A DNA stretch of 64,000 nucleotides from Oscillospiraceae bacterium (lineage in GTDB: Bacteria; Bacillota; Clostridia; Oscillospirales; Ruminococcaceae), in contig JAGUQX010000003.1 in assembly GCA_030153485.1 (NCBI GenBank), positions 123,567 to 187,566 of the forward strand, given 5' to 3'. Position numbers and translations under genes: made by a program. Under the pieces are notes generated by a model. It did no database searches, was not told the DNA's origin, and worked only from the letters and a program-made list of their open reading frames with translations. This document shows positions 8,239 through 17,329 of the stretch, one piece after another; position 1 is the stretch's first letter; each line of letters begins with the position of its first letter.

Positions 8239-10452
8239 ATGGAGAATAATAATCTAAAAAGCATAACTGGCTATATTGAAAATATACTTTTTAAAAATGA
8301 AGAAACTGGATTTGGGGTTGTAGAAATAATATTTGATAATCTATTATTAGTTGTTGTAGGAAACCTTTCTTCTTTAAACGAAGGAGAAGATGCAACTTTT
8401 TATGGAGAGTTTATTGCACACCACAAATATGGACAACAATTCAAAGCTTCTGCTTTCGAAGTTAGGATGCCAGAAACAAAAAAGGCAATATTAAAATATC
8501 TATCCTCTGGAGTTATTAAAGGAATAGGAATCTCAACAGCAAGAAAAATTGTAGAACTATTTGGAGAGGAAACATTTAATATTATAGAAAACTCTCCAGA
8601 TTCTTTATTAAAAATAAAGGGGATATCCCCCACAAAATTAAATACTATAATATATGAATATAATAAAATTTGTGGTATAAAAAAAATTATTTTATTTTTA
8701 TCAAAATACAATATAACAACTATAAAAAGTATAAAAGTGTGGAAAATTTTTGGAAATCAAGGAATATCTTTCATAAAAGCAAACCCATTTATACTGACAG
8801 ATGCTGATATTGATATCGATTTTGAAACTGCAGATTCTATTGCAGAAGATATGGAGATACAAAAAAATAATTCAAACCGAATCTCATCTGCCCTAACATT
8901 TATCCTATCTCATAACAAACAAAATGGACACACTTCTTTACCAAAAGAAACACTCATATCCCTTGCTATATCTTTATTAGATATATCAGAACTAGATATA
9001 TCTCCTGTAATAGATGATGAAGTACAAAAAGGAAAATTTATAGAACTTTTTAAGAATAGATCATATATATACATTTCAGAAATATTTGAGGAAGAAATAA
9101 ATATTTCTGAAAGAATAAAACTATTATTATCAAAAAATATCCCTTTTAAAAAAAAATATTCTGATATGGAAATTCAAAAATTAATATCTTCTATAGAGAA
9201 AGAGAATAGTATAGCTTATGAAGATATTCAAAAAAAAGCCATAGAATCAGCTTTAACCGAAAATATAATGATTCTAACAGGTGGACCTGGAACTGGTAAA
9301 ACCACCACATTAAATGCAATTATAAAAATTTTAGAATCAGAAGGAAACAAAATAATTCTATCCGCTCCAACTGGTCGTGCAGCCAAAGTTTTATCAAATG
9401 TAACCGATAGAGATGCCAAAACTATCCATAGAATTTTAGAAGTGGGATTTAATCAATTTGATAAAACCATATTTATTAAAAATGAAAATAATCAGCTTAA
9501 ATGCGATGTGGTTATAATTGATGAAATGTCTATGGTCGATACATTTCTATTTTCCTCTTTTATAAAAGCTCTACCCGAATATTGCAAGATAATTATAGTT
9601 GGAGATTATGACCAGCTTCCATCTGTTGGCGCAGGAAATATAATTAAAGATCTAATAGATAGCAATATAGTTCCTACTATCTGCTTAAAAGAAATTTTTA
9701 GACAAGCAAAATCTAGCCTAATTATAAAAAATGCCCATCTAATAATAAATGGAGAAAATCCTATATTAGATAAAAAAGATAGCGATTTCTTTTTTATAGA
9801 ACAAAATAATGCAGAAAAAATATCTAAAACAATAATTGACCTTATATCATATAGGCTTTCAAAAAAATACGGTTTTTCACCTATAAAAGATATACAAATA
9901 TTATGCCCTTCAAAAAAATCTATTGTTGGTACAACCTCTTTAAATAAAGATATACAAACAGTAATAAACCCAATATCTAAAGAAAAAGCTGAGGTTAAAT
10001 ATAACGATAATATATTTCGTGTTGGAGATAAAGTTATGCAGGTTAAAAATAATTATAATATCCCTTGGGAAACAGACGAGAAAAAAGGTCTAGGAGTTTT
10101 TAATGGAGACATAGGAATAATAATGTCTTTATCTAAAAAGGATGATAAAATAATTATAACTTTTGAAGGAAAAATAGCAACATATAATTATGACTCTCTT
10201 TCAGAATTAGTTTTAGGATATGCAATAACAATCCATAAAAGCCAAGGAAGCGAATTTAAAGCAGTAATAATTCCTATCTTAGAAGGATATGATAAACTCT
10301 ATTACAGAAGCCTTTTATATACTGGCGTAACTCGTGCAAAACAAATTTTGATTCTTATTGGATCAACCCAAAGAATAAAGTTTATGATAAATAATAATAA
10401 AAAAATGTTTAGATACACTGGTTTAAAATTTTTATTACAAGAAGGTGATTAA
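8239..10452 (+). CDS. recD2: RecD2-type DNA helicase (RecD-like without RecBC)
   Basis: 737 residues, superfamily 1B 5'-3' helicase. The N-terminal OB-like and helix-hairpin-helix region (ITGYIENILFKNEETGFGVVEI, GIGISTARKIVELFG, IKGISPTKL) is the RecD2 hallmark. The helicase core has Walker A GGPGTGKTT (from residue 348), IIDEMSMVD for Walker B, GDYDQLPSVG, the FRQA motif IV region and the C-terminal AITIHKSQGSEF and YTGVTRAKQ motifs. Likely roles are DNA repair and replication fork processing. Its last 8 nt overlap the comFC frame. The region between the terminator and the start is very AT-rich and must hold its promoter; no single choice stands out. Confidence 0.93.
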   Translation: MENNNLKSITGYIENILFKNEETGFGVVEIIFDNLLLVVVGNLSSLNEGEDATFYGEFIAHHKYGQQFKASAFEVRMPETKKAILKYLSSGVIKGIGISTARKIVELFGEETFNIIENSPDSLLKIKGISPTKLNTIIYEYNKICGIKKIILFLSKYNITTIKSIKVWKIFGNQGISFIKANPFILTDADIDIDFETADSIAEDMEIQKNNSNRISSALTFILSHNKQNGHTSLPKETLISLAISLLDISELDISPVIDDEVQKGKFIELFKNRSYIYISEIFEEEINISERIKLLLSKNIPFKKKYSDMEIQKLISSIEKENSIAYEDIQKKAIESALTENIMILTGGPGTGKTTTLNAIIKILESEGNKIILSAPTGRAAKVLSNVTDRDAKTIHRILEVGFNQFDKTIFIKNENNQLKCDVVIIDEMSMVDTFLFSSFIKALPEYCKIIIVGDYDQLPSVGAGNIIKDLIDSNIVPTICLKEIFRQAKSSLIIKNAHLIINGENPILDKKDSDFFFIEQNNAEKISKTIIDLISYRLSKKYGFSPIKDIQILCPSKKSIVGTTSLNKDIQTVINPISKEKAEVKYNDNIFRVGDKVMQVKNNYNIPWETDEKKGLGVFNGDIGIIMSLSKKDDKIIITFEGKIATYNYDSLSELVLGYAITIHKSQGSEFKAVIIPILEGYDKLYYRSLLYTGVTRAKQILILIGSTQRIKFMINNNKKMFRYTGLKFLLQEGD

Positions 10453-11137
10453 AATTATTTCTAATATATTAAATATATTTTTTCCTAAAAAATGCATCTT
10501 TTGTTCTGATATAATTGAAATAACTAGCCTTTGTTGTTCTACCTGCTATTTAAATCTTCCTTTTACAAAAATATCTGTATGTAATATATGTAGTAAAAAT
10601 AATTGTATCTGCGGGGATGAAAAATGGTTTTTTGATAAAATTATCTGTCCTTTTAGCTATCAAGAGCCTGTAATAACATCTATAAAAAACTTTAAATTTA
10701 GGGATAAAATCAATTATGCTAAAACAATATCAAGATATATGACAAATAAATTAAATGAATTTCCTAAAATAATAAAAGAAACAGATCTTATTATTCCTAT
10801 TCCGATGACGCCTAAGGATAAATTTAAACGAGGATTTAATCAATCTGAAATTATTGCAAAAAATATTGGAAAAGCATTAAATATAGATACAAATTTTAAA
10901 ATAATGATAAAGCAAAGAGCTACAGAAAAACAGCACAAACTAAATAAAAAACAAAGAAAATTAAATTTAATAAATGCCTACAAATGCATAAAACCAGAAT
11001 ATATACAAGGAAAAAATATTCTAATCTGTGATGATGTTTCTACAACTGGTTCAACCTTAAATATTTTTTCACATTGTCTAAAACAAAATGGGGCAAAAAA
11101 AATAAGCTGTATTATTTTCGCAACAACACAGCTATAA
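10445..11137 (+). CDS. comFC: ComFC-type phosphoribosyltransferase (amidophosphoribosyltransferase-like)
   Basis: About 227-230 residues. The N-terminus has a four-cysteine zinc site (CIFC..CCSTC) and a second cysteine cluster (CNICSKNNCIC). The C-terminal phosphoribosyltransferase domain has IPIPMTPKDKFKRGFNQSEIIA, the family RGFNQ signature, and the PRPP loop ILICDDVSTTGSTL. ComFC/ComF proteins take part in handling of DNA taken up by competent cells, and homologues are widespread in non-competent bacteria. The start is unclear: the only standard codon is GTG 10445, which lies inside the apparent ribosome site (gaaggtgat, 10441-10449); ATT codons at 10454 and 10457 have better spacing. The stop is 1 nt from the convergent galU stop. 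Confidence 0.85.
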   Translation: MIKIISNILNIFFPKKCIFCSDIIEITSLCCSTCYLNLPFTKISVCNICSKNNCICGDEKWFFDKIICPFSYQEPVITSIKNFKFRDKINYAKTISRYMTNKLNEFPKIIKETDLIIPIPMTPKDKFKRGFNQSEIIAKNIGKALNIDTNFKIMIKQRATEKQHKLNKKQRKLNLINAYKCIKPEYIQGKNILICDDVSTTGSTLNIFSHCLKQNGAKKISCIIFATTQL

Positions 11138-11138
11138 T

Positions 11139-12008
11139 TTATATAATATTAGAAAGATATTTTATATAATCTTTTAATTCCTTTTTTGTTTCTGGATGAG
11201 AAAGCCCAACATCTATAGAAGCTTTTAATATTCCAAATTTATTTCCCATATCATATCTGTCCCCAATAAAATCTACACCTATTATTCCCTCTTCCAAACA
11301 AACAACCTTCATAGCATCAGTAAGTTGAATTTCTCCACCAGATCCCTTGTTTGTTTTTTCTAATATATCAAAGATTTTAGGTGTTAAAACACATCTTCCT
11401 AATATAGAATAGAGCGAAAACTCTTCTCCTGTTTTTGGCTTTTCTATCATATCGCTTATATCAAATATATTTCCTTCTTTTTTAGAAAGCTTCATAGAAG
11501 AATATTTATATATATCTTTTTGAGAAACTTCTTTAATTCCAACTACAGACTTTCCATACTTTATATGAGCATCACAAAGCTGTTTACATGTCGGATTTTC
11601 ACCTAATATAACATCATCTCCATATAAAACGGCAAAACTTTCGTCTCCTATAAACTCTTTACCTAATAAAACAGCATGACCTAAACCTTTTGGCTCTTTC
11701 TGTCTAATAAAATATATATTTGCTAGCTTTGAGATATCTCTAACTTGTTTATATAGATCTATTTTATTACTAGATATTAATTTTTCTTCTAATTCTGGAT
11801 TATAATCAAAATGGTCTTCTATTAAATGTTTACCCCTACTAATAACTATCAAAATATCTTCTATTCCGCTTCTAACAGCTTCTTCAACTATATACTGTAT
11901 AGAAGGTTTATCCACTATTGGAATCATCTCTTTTGGTAAACACTTGGTTAAAGGAAGGACCCTTGTACCAAATCCAGCTGCTGGTATTATTGCTTTTTTT
12001 ATCTTCAT
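11139..12008 (-). CDS. galU: UTP-glucose-1-phosphate uridylyltransferase
   Basis: 289 residues. Makes UDP-glucose for cell-surface glycans and glycolipids. The nucleotidyltransferase signature AAGFGTRVLPLTKCLPKEMIP is at residues 10-30, followed by VDKPSIQYIVEEAV, EPKGLGHAVL, the metal-binding YGDDVI and GGEIQLTDAM. Length fits the GalU/GtaB family. It is downstream of the RING-type membrane protein (21-nt gap) and probably co-transcribed from the promoter at 12961-12989. It converges with comFC with 1 nt between the stops and no obvious GC-rich hairpin, so read-through into either antisense strand is likely. Confidence 0.94.
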   Translation of the reverse strand: MKIKKAIIPAAGFGTRVLPLTKCLPKEMIPIVDKPSIQYIVEEAVRSGIEDILIVISRGKHLIEDHFDYNPELEEKLISSNKIDLYKQVRDISKLANIYFIRQKEPKGLGHAVLLGKEFIGDESFAVLYGDDVILGENPTCKQLCDAHIKYGKSVVGIKEVSQKDIYKYSSMKLSKKEGNIFDISDMIEKPKTGEEFSLYSILGRCVLTPKIFDILEKTNKGSGGEIQLTDAMKVVCLEEGIIGVDFIGDRYDMGNKFGILKASIDVGLSHPETKKELKDYIKYLSNII

Positions 12009-12029
12009 ATATTTTTTACAACACCTATC

Positions 12030-12929
12030 CTAAAAAAATGTGGACATCCAAGATATAATTGTTGGTATAAATAGAAGAACAAACGCAATTATAAATACCC
12101 CAATTCTAGAAACTCCACCTCTATTTGTTATATTTAAAATATATTCTTCTTCAGAAGTAGACTTCTTTTTTATCCGCTTTATCTTTTTTATAACATTTTT
12201 ATAATATATATGATTAAACGAAAAAGCTATATAAAACTTAATTAAAAAAGACAACATTATAGATATAAAAGACAGCATTACAAATGATTGCGAACTATTT
12301 GGATAAATAGTTGTCAATACACTAGGTATAGACATTAAAAAAAATAGAACTATAAGAAAAATAGCAAATAAACTAACTTTTCTGTATATAAAATAATAAA
12401 AATCTAAAAACAAGCAAGAAAGATTTATAATATATTTTTTTCCATTTTTTTTATCAAATTCCCTAAATTTTGGTATAAAATAATTTGAATTTTCTCCTAC
12501 AAAAAGAGCAATATCTTTGACAGGAATTCCCGATATATCTTCACCATTATCAATAAAATCTTTATTTTGAAATACATTCATATTTTGACCAAAAAAATTT
12601 GATGGATATTTTTGAAAAGATTTCATATTTTTATTTAAATCTCCACCGCAAGATTCGCAAAAAATTCCACTAGAGTGATTTTCTTTTCCACATTTATTAC
12701 ATATAAACTTATCTTGTGATGTGCTTTTTATAAGATCTGTTGGATTTTCTTCTTTCCAAAAAAAATCTTCGCTATCTACAAGTTTATCTTTATGATAGCT
12801 ACAAAACCCTTTTTTCTTAAAACATTCACGATGACATGGCGCCCCACATTCAGGACAAACAACTATATCGCTATTTCCTTCTATTTTTATAGAACATATG
12901 ACACAATCTTCATTTAAAAATTTATTCAT
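12030..12929 (-). CDS. RING-type zinc finger and zinc-ribbon membrane protein
   Basis: 299 residues. The N-terminus has a prokaryotic RING-type finger: CVIC (9-12), CPEC, CHREC and CSYH ligands. A second zinc ribbon, CNKCGKENHSSGIFCESCG, is at about 77-95. A linker is followed by IPVKDIALFVGENSNYFIPKFREFD, then a region with four or five membrane helices, of the kind found in DUF2628 proteins. Such proteins occur in many Clostridia; the function is unknown, and a ubiquitin-like role should not be assumed from the RING fold. GGAGG is 7 nt upstream of the ATG. First gene of a two-gene unit with galU, with an extended -10 promoter upstream. Confidence 0.75.
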   Translation of the reverse strand: MNKFLNEDCVICSIKIEGNSDIVVCPECGAPCHRECFKKKGFCSYHKDKLVDSEDFFWKEENPTDLIKSTSQDKFICNKCGKENHSSGIFCESCGGDLNKNMKSFQKYPSNFFGQNMNVFQNKDFIDNGEDISGIPVKDIALFVGENSNYFIPKFREFDKKNGKKYIINLSCLFLDFYYFIYRKVSLFAIFLIVLFFLMSIPSVLTTIYPNSSQSFVMLSFISIMLSFLIKFYIAFSFNHIYYKNVIKKIKRIKKKSTSEEEYILNITNRGGVSRIGVFIIAFVLLFIPTIISWMSTFF

Positions 12930-12960
12930 TTAATACCTCCGTATATCGATGCTTAATATT

Positions 12961-12989
12961 ATTATATCATCTTATTATTTCTTTTTCAA
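12961..12989 (-). promoter_or_regulatory. Sigma-A promoter for the RING protein gene and galU
   Basis: On the minus strand: TTGAAA (12984-12989), 17-nt spacer, TATAAT (12961-12966), with an extended -10 TG one base before the hexamer. Confidence 0.75.
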
Positions 12990-12999
12990 ATAATAAATC

Positions 13000-13028
13000 T
13001 TTACTTTATAAATATTCTATAATATAAT
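13000..13028 (+). promoter_or_regulatory. Probable sigma-A promoter for prfB
   Basis: TTTACT (13000-13005), 17-nt spacer, TATAAT (13023-13028), about 35 nt before the ATG. The -35 box is only partly matched, and the area is AT-rich. It is back to back with the promoter at 12961-12989. Confidence 0.55.
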
Positions 13029-13062
13029 ACTTATAAAAGAAAGATGGAGTTTATATTTATAT

Positions 13063-14166
13063 ATGATAACATTTGATGATATTAGTTTTAAGTATAAAAA
13101 ACTTAAAATTGATTTAGAAGAATTATATTCTTCTTTAAAAATTTATACCCTAGAATTAGAACTGAAAAATTTAGAATCTATTGCTTCTAAAGAAGATTTT
13201 TGGAAAAATACGGAGATGAAATCTATATTAAAAACTATAAAATCTATCTCAAATACAATAAAAACATATTATGATATTTCTTTTTCTTTAAAAGATATTT
13301 CAGAGTTTTTAAATATAGCTATAGATGATAATGACTATTCTATAATAGATGATATATTCAATAATATACAAATAGTTGAAAAAAAATTAGAAGATCAGAC
13401 TATAAGCACTCTATTTTCATATCAATATGACAAAAATAATGCTATTATAACTTTGCATGCTGGATCTGGTGGAAAAGATGCCCAAGATTGGACACAGATG
13501 CTATATCGTATGTATACAAGATGGGCAGAATTTAAAAAATTTAAAATATCTGTAATATCATTTTTAGATGGAGAAGAAGCTGGCTTAAAATCTATCTCTT
13601 TAACAATTATCGGAAAAAATGCTTATGGATTTTTAAAATCTGAAGTTGGTGTACATCGTATTATTCGTATATCCCCTTTTGACTCTTCTGGACAGAGACA
13701 CACTTCATTTGCCTCTGTCGAAGTTGTTCCAGAAATAGACGATGACATAATTATAGATATAAAAGATACTGATCTTAAGATAGATACATTTCGTGCCAGC
13801 GGTGCTGGTGGACAGCATATAAATAAAACAGAATCGGCTGTTAGGATTGTGCATATTCCTACAGGCATAACCGTCTCCTGCCAAACTCAAAGAAGCCAAG
13901 GAAAAAATAAATCTACCTGTTTAAAAGTTTTAAAATCTAAACTATTTGAAATTAAACAACAAAAAAATCTAGAAAAAATTGAGGATATAAAAGGTTTTAA
14001 AAAAGAAATTTCTTGGGGATCACAGATTAGATCATATACTTTTATGCCATATACCCTTGTTAAAGACCATCGAACTAATTATGAAGAAGGAAATATTACA
14101 TCTATTATGGATGGAAATATAGATGGCTTTATAAAGGCTTATTTAAAAAAAGAGAAGATTAATTAA
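13063..14166 (+). CDS. prfB: Peptide chain release factor 2
   Basis: 367 residues, full RF2 length. It recognises UAA and UGA stop codons and triggers peptide release. The RF2 codon-recognition tripeptide SPF is at 204-206 and the catalytic GGQ at 249-251, within SGAGGQHINKTESAVRI; the glutamine is the target of PrmC, whose gene is at 40299-41153. In most bacteria prfB has an in-frame UGA near codon 25 that forces a +1 frameshift; here the corresponding stretch (EELYSSLKIYTLELE) is read through in one frame with no stop, so that autoregulation is absent. The stop codon overlaps the end of the convergent mscS-type gene. Confidence 0.95.
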   Translation: MITFDDISFKYKKLKIDLEELYSSLKIYTLELELKNLESIASKEDFWKNTEMKSILKTIKSISNTIKTYYDISFSLKDISEFLNIAIDDNDYSIIDDIFNNIQIVEKKLEDQTISTLFSYQYDKNNAIITLHAGSGGKDAQDWTQMLYRMYTRWAEFKKFKISVISFLDGEEAGLKSISLTIIGKNAYGFLKSEVGVHRIIRISPFDSSGQRHTSFASVEVVPEIDDDIIIDIKDTDLKIDTFRASGAGGQHINKTESAVRIVHIPTGITVSCQTQRSQGKNKSTCLKVLKSKLFEIKQQKNLEKIEDIKGFKKEISWGSQIRSYTFMPYTLVKDHRTNYEEGNITSIMDGNIDGFIKAYLKKEKIN

Positions 14167-14180
14167 TCTTCTCTTTTTTT
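14145..14180. terminator. Bidirectional terminator shared by prfB and the mscS-type gene
   Basis: Perfect palindrome centred at 14162/14163, with core TTAATTAA flanked by AGAAGA/TCTTCT and A/T runs. Both stop codons (prfB 14164-14166, mscS-type gene 14163-14165 on the minus strand) lie at its centre. Confidence 0.88.
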
Positions 14181-14963
14181 TATAATATTTACATCTAACT
14201 TATTATATGGAATTGTTATTCCTTCTTTATCAAAATTAAATTTTATCTGGTCATATATATAAAATTTTAAATCAAAATAATCATCTAATTTCACCCATAC
14301 TTTAATAGACAATGTTATACAACTGTCTGAAAATTCAGAAATATTTATAAGTGGTTCTGGATCTATTATGCTAATATCAGATTTTTTAATCATGTCTTTT
14401 AAAATTTCTTTAGCTTTATTATAATCATCATCATATCCTATACCTATTGATAAATCTAATCTTCTAATTTTTTCCTCTGAATGATTAGTTATAGCTTGGT
14501 TTGAAACTATACCATTTGGAATATATATAGTTTTTCTGTCATATGTATGAAGTTTTGTATGCAAAACAGATATGCTGTCCACCACACCTTCAACTTTTTC
14601 AACTTCTATATAATCCCCTATATTAAACGGCTTAGAGAATAAAATCAACATTCCTCCTGATAAATTTGCCAGAGTATCTTTTACCGCAAGAGAAATTGCC
14701 AAACCTATAACCCCTAAAACTGCTACAAGAGAATTTAAATCTGCTCCCAAATTTGAAAATATTATTATAAATAAAATTATATATAACATAATTTTTAATA
14801 TTGATATTAAAAATACACTTATAGTCTTATCCAATTTACTTTTTTCTATAGCTTTTTTTAATGCTTTATTTAAAAATTTTATAACAAAAAAACCAATAAT
14901 AAAAATAATTAAAGAAATAATAATTTTTTCGCCATATGCGTCTATAAAATGTTTTATTTTCAT
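14163..14963 (-). CDS. MscS-family small-conductance mechanosensitive channel
   Basis: 266 residues. Three membrane helices in the first ~110 residues, the third being the pore-lining TM3 (LVAVLGVIGLAISLAVKDTLANLSGGMLILFSKPFNIGDYIEV), then the beta domain and the C-terminal alpha/beta domain. This matches MscS closely, so the protein probably releases solutes on hypo-osmotic shock. ATG 14963 is preferred over GTG 14972, because a GTGGGA element lies 5 nt before the ATG and overlaps the GTG; the choice is not certain. Its last codons overlap those of prfB tail to tail. Confidence 0.9.
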   Translation of the reverse strand: MKIKHFIDAYGEKIIISLIIFIIGFFVIKFLNKALKKAIEKSKLDKTISVFLISILKIMLYIILFIIIFSNLGADLNSLVAVLGVIGLAISLAVKDTLANLSGGMLILFSKPFNIGDYIEVEKVEGVVDSISVLHTKLHTYDRKTIYIPNGIVSNQAITNHSEEKIRRLDLSIGIGYDDDYNKAKEILKDMIKKSDISIIDPEPLINISEFSDSCITLSIKVWVKLDDYFDLKFYIYDQIKFNFDKEGITIPYNKLDVNIIKKRED

Positions 14964-14984
14964 TCTTCCCACTCTCTCATCTTT

Positions 14985-15030
14985 ACATAATAAAAGGAAA
15001 GGAGTTTTAACACCTTTCCTTTTATTATGT
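14985..15030. terminator. Terminator after the first dockerin-like gene
   Basis: Perfect 18-bp stem (14985-15002 with 15013-15030), 10-nt loop, arms rich in A on one side and T on the other. It ends the transcript of the gene at 15058-17139 and insulates the mscS-type gene. Confidence 0.9.
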
Positions 15031-15057
15031 ATATTTAACTTCTATTTTATTTATATT

Positions 15058-17139
15058 CTATAAATAATCATCTGCAACAAAAGTATAGTATTGTTTTATT
15101 TTTGATAATTTTCTCATATGTGCAATTATTTCATGTGCATCACCAAGATCAACCTTGGTATCTCTATTAGTATCTATTAATGATTTTATGATTTCTGGTG
15201 TGAATAAAGGTTTTATATCTGTGCCAAATCCTAAAACATAATCATTTATTATCTTACTATCTTTAGAATCTATAACACCATTTCTATCTAAATCCCCTAG
15301 TTTATGGATAACTTTAACAGTTCTTTCATCCTCTGCAAGAATTTCTATCTCTCCTGTTTCAGGATCTATATTCTTTCCTTTTAGAGTATATTTTATAACC
15401 AAATCTTGTTGGAAAAAACCTGTAGGATTATCAATAATTATATTAAGATTTATCGATTCATTATTTACAAATTTTGGCAAAGAAACTGAATTATTTGAAC
15501 CTTTTTTAGAAATAGTTCTTTCAACATCTTTAGTTACATCTATTCCTTTGTCATTAATAGCTAAAAATGTATCTCTAAACATATTATTATAGTAGGTATA
15601 TATATTTGTTTCTTTATCTTTTCCAGATTCTATATCTGGCGCTAATGCATTTCCCTTACCTAAACTAATTTTTGATAATATTGTTTCTTTAATAATTACT
15701 TTAGATTTAGCTTTAAATTTATTATCAGGATTAACTACACCTAATGGCAGTATAAAATCAGCTTCAACTTCATATGTTCCAAGAACATTAGAATCTGCTG
15801 ACGGATCTACAAATTTCCAAGAACCTAGCCCGATTGTATCTAATTTATATTCTTTATCTTCAAATCCAGTTTTTGGATCTGCAAATACAGGAATATCTTT
15901 AGCCGTTGTTGGAAGTGTCCCTAGATTGCTTCCTGGTGGAAGTTCTCTATCTTCCATTATTACATCAGCTATTATTTTATTATCTATTGCTTTTACCACA
16001 TGTGGTATTGCTATACTTTCCTTTAGATCATCCTTTGCTTGAGCTGTAACTCTATATTCTCCACCGAGGTTTATAACAGCATTTTTTTCATCATTTCCAC
16101 GAACTATATCAACGGTTACTGAACCATCTTTATTTGCTGTTTTTTCTCCTAATAAATCTCCTTTTGGATCATAAACTTTTATCACGGTTCCTTCTGGTAC
16201 AGATGGTTCTCCTTTTACGTTACCAACAGTTACTGTTCTTGTTCTGTTCGTTTGGTCAATAGTATCTGTAATATTTTCTGGAGATGGAACAACTATCTCA
16301 GGATCAACAGGACCAGGCTTTTCTACAACATCAAATATATTATCAGGTCCAGCAGTTTCATAAAGAACTGTGGTATCTACTAAATCTTCAGAATTATAGT
16401 ATGAGAGTAATAAAGATGATGGGTCTATTGTAAAAATACTTTCTCCTGGTGTATTTTGAGGAGTTTCTTTTATTTGAAATACATATGAACTCAAAATATT
16501 TTGATCAGATATATTTTGTTGCAAAAATAAAAGCCTTGATTTATCATATACAGCAGGATCAACCTCATATCTTCCACTAGAATATATTGCTCTTATATTT
16601 GGGTGTTTTATAGTTCCATGGTCTACATAAGCTGGGTATTCTATTAACAGTTTCTCATAAGAATTTTCTTCTTTAAAAGTTAAAAATTTTGTATTCAAAC
16701 CAGTTTTTGGGAAACCTACATTAAAATAATCTTTTGTTTGCTCATCTAAATCTAGATAAAATCCACCTACAGAGTCTTCCATAACTCCAGCACCTGGAAT
16801 ACCTAAATAATCAACAACGCCTTTATCATAATGCAGAATATGCTCAAAAGAAGCAAATCCAGAGTTAGGAGAAAGATTGTCTAACGAAATCGTTACAACA
16901 ACTTTATCACCTGGATAAACCTGTGTAATTTCTTTTCCCATGGAAATACCTTTATCATCCTCGATAAATTCATAAATTTTTAGATTATATTTTGGGGTTG
17001 TAGTTTTTCCTAAATCTAATTCTGTTCTTTTATTTGCATTGAGTGCAAAACCAACATTACTAGGTGCAAATAGACTGAAAAATAATGTGAAACAAATAAA
17101 TAAAGCAGCTATTCTTCTAGTATAGTTTTTGTTAAGCAT
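15058..17139 (-). CDS. Secreted cohesin-like/dockerin-like protein 1
   Basis: 693 residues. Signal peptide: basic start, hydrophobic core (IAALFICFTLFFSLFAP), small residues near 33. Residues ~45-260 resemble a cohesin-type beta-sandwich: YPGDKVVVTISLDNL, GFASFEHILHYDKGVVDYLGIPGAG, YVFQIKETPQNTPGESIF. Two further predicted beta domains follow (ENITDTIDQTNRTRTVTVGN and about 380-480), then a conserved segment YYNNMFRDTFLAINDKGIDVT. The C-terminus is a dockerin-like pair of calcium loops, DLDRNGVIDSKD and DTNRDTKVDLGD, separated by about 35 residues. No catalytic domain, sortase motif or S-layer domain is visible. Paralogous to the next three genes. GGGAG lies before the ATG, and a near-consensus promoter is upstream. 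The role, probably in an extracellular structure, is inferred. Confidence 0.8.
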   Translation of the reverse strand: MLNKNYTRRIAALFICFTLFFSLFAPSNVGFALNANKRTELDLGKTTTPKYNLKIYEFIEDDKGISMGKEITQVYPGDKVVVTISLDNLSPNSGFASFEHILHYDKGVVDYLGIPGAGVMEDSVGGFYLDLDEQTKDYFNVGFPKTGLNTKFLTFKEENSYEKLLIEYPAYVDHGTIKHPNIRAIYSSGRYEVDPAVYDKSRLLFLQQNISDQNILSSYVFQIKETPQNTPGESIFTIDPSSLLLSYYNSEDLVDTTVLYETAGPDNIFDVVEKPGPVDPEIVVPSPENITDTIDQTNRTRTVTVGNVKGEPSVPEGTVIKVYDPKGDLLGEKTANKDGSVTVDIVRGNDEKNAVINLGGEYRVTAQAKDDLKESIAIPHVVKAIDNKIIADVIMEDRELPPGSNLGTLPTTAKDIPVFADPKTGFEDKEYKLDTIGLGSWKFVDPSADSNVLGTYEVEADFILPLGVVNPDNKFKAKSKVIIKETILSKISLGKGNALAPDIESGKDKETNIYTYYNNMFRDTFLAINDKGIDVTKDVERTISKKGSNNSVSLPKFVNNESINLNIIIDNPTGFFQQDLVIKYTLKGKNIDPETGEIEILAEDERTVKVIHKLGDLDRNGVIDSKDSKIINDYVLGFGTDIKPLFTPEIIKSLIDTNRDTKVDLGDAHEIIAHMRKLSKIKQYYTFVADDYL

Positions 17140-17221
17140 AAAATTATCACTCCCTAAGTAAAATATAGATAATTAAACATAAAATCATAAATCAATATTT
17201 ATCATCTATTCTTATCTATGT

Positions 17222-17250
17222 ATTATATACATAATACATACCCTTTGCAA
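17222..17250 (-). promoter_or_regulatory. Promoter of dockerin-like gene 1 with an overlapping dyad
   Basis: On the minus strand: TTGCAA (17245-17250), 17-nt spacer, TATAAT (17222-17227). A perfect inverted repeat (ATGTATTAT, 4 nt, ATAATACAT; 17218-17239) covers the -10 box and could be an operator. Confidence 0.65.
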
Positions 17251-17329
17251 CAGAAATACGTAAAAGGAGGTAATTATTAACTAGTTTTAATATTGATGTT
17301 ATTTTATATTAATAATTTTGTAAATATAT

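Noticed and set aside
17262-17275. AAAAGGAGGTAATT-like ribosome site on the plus strand
   Set aside because: No plausible reading frame follows; probably chance in the intergenic region.
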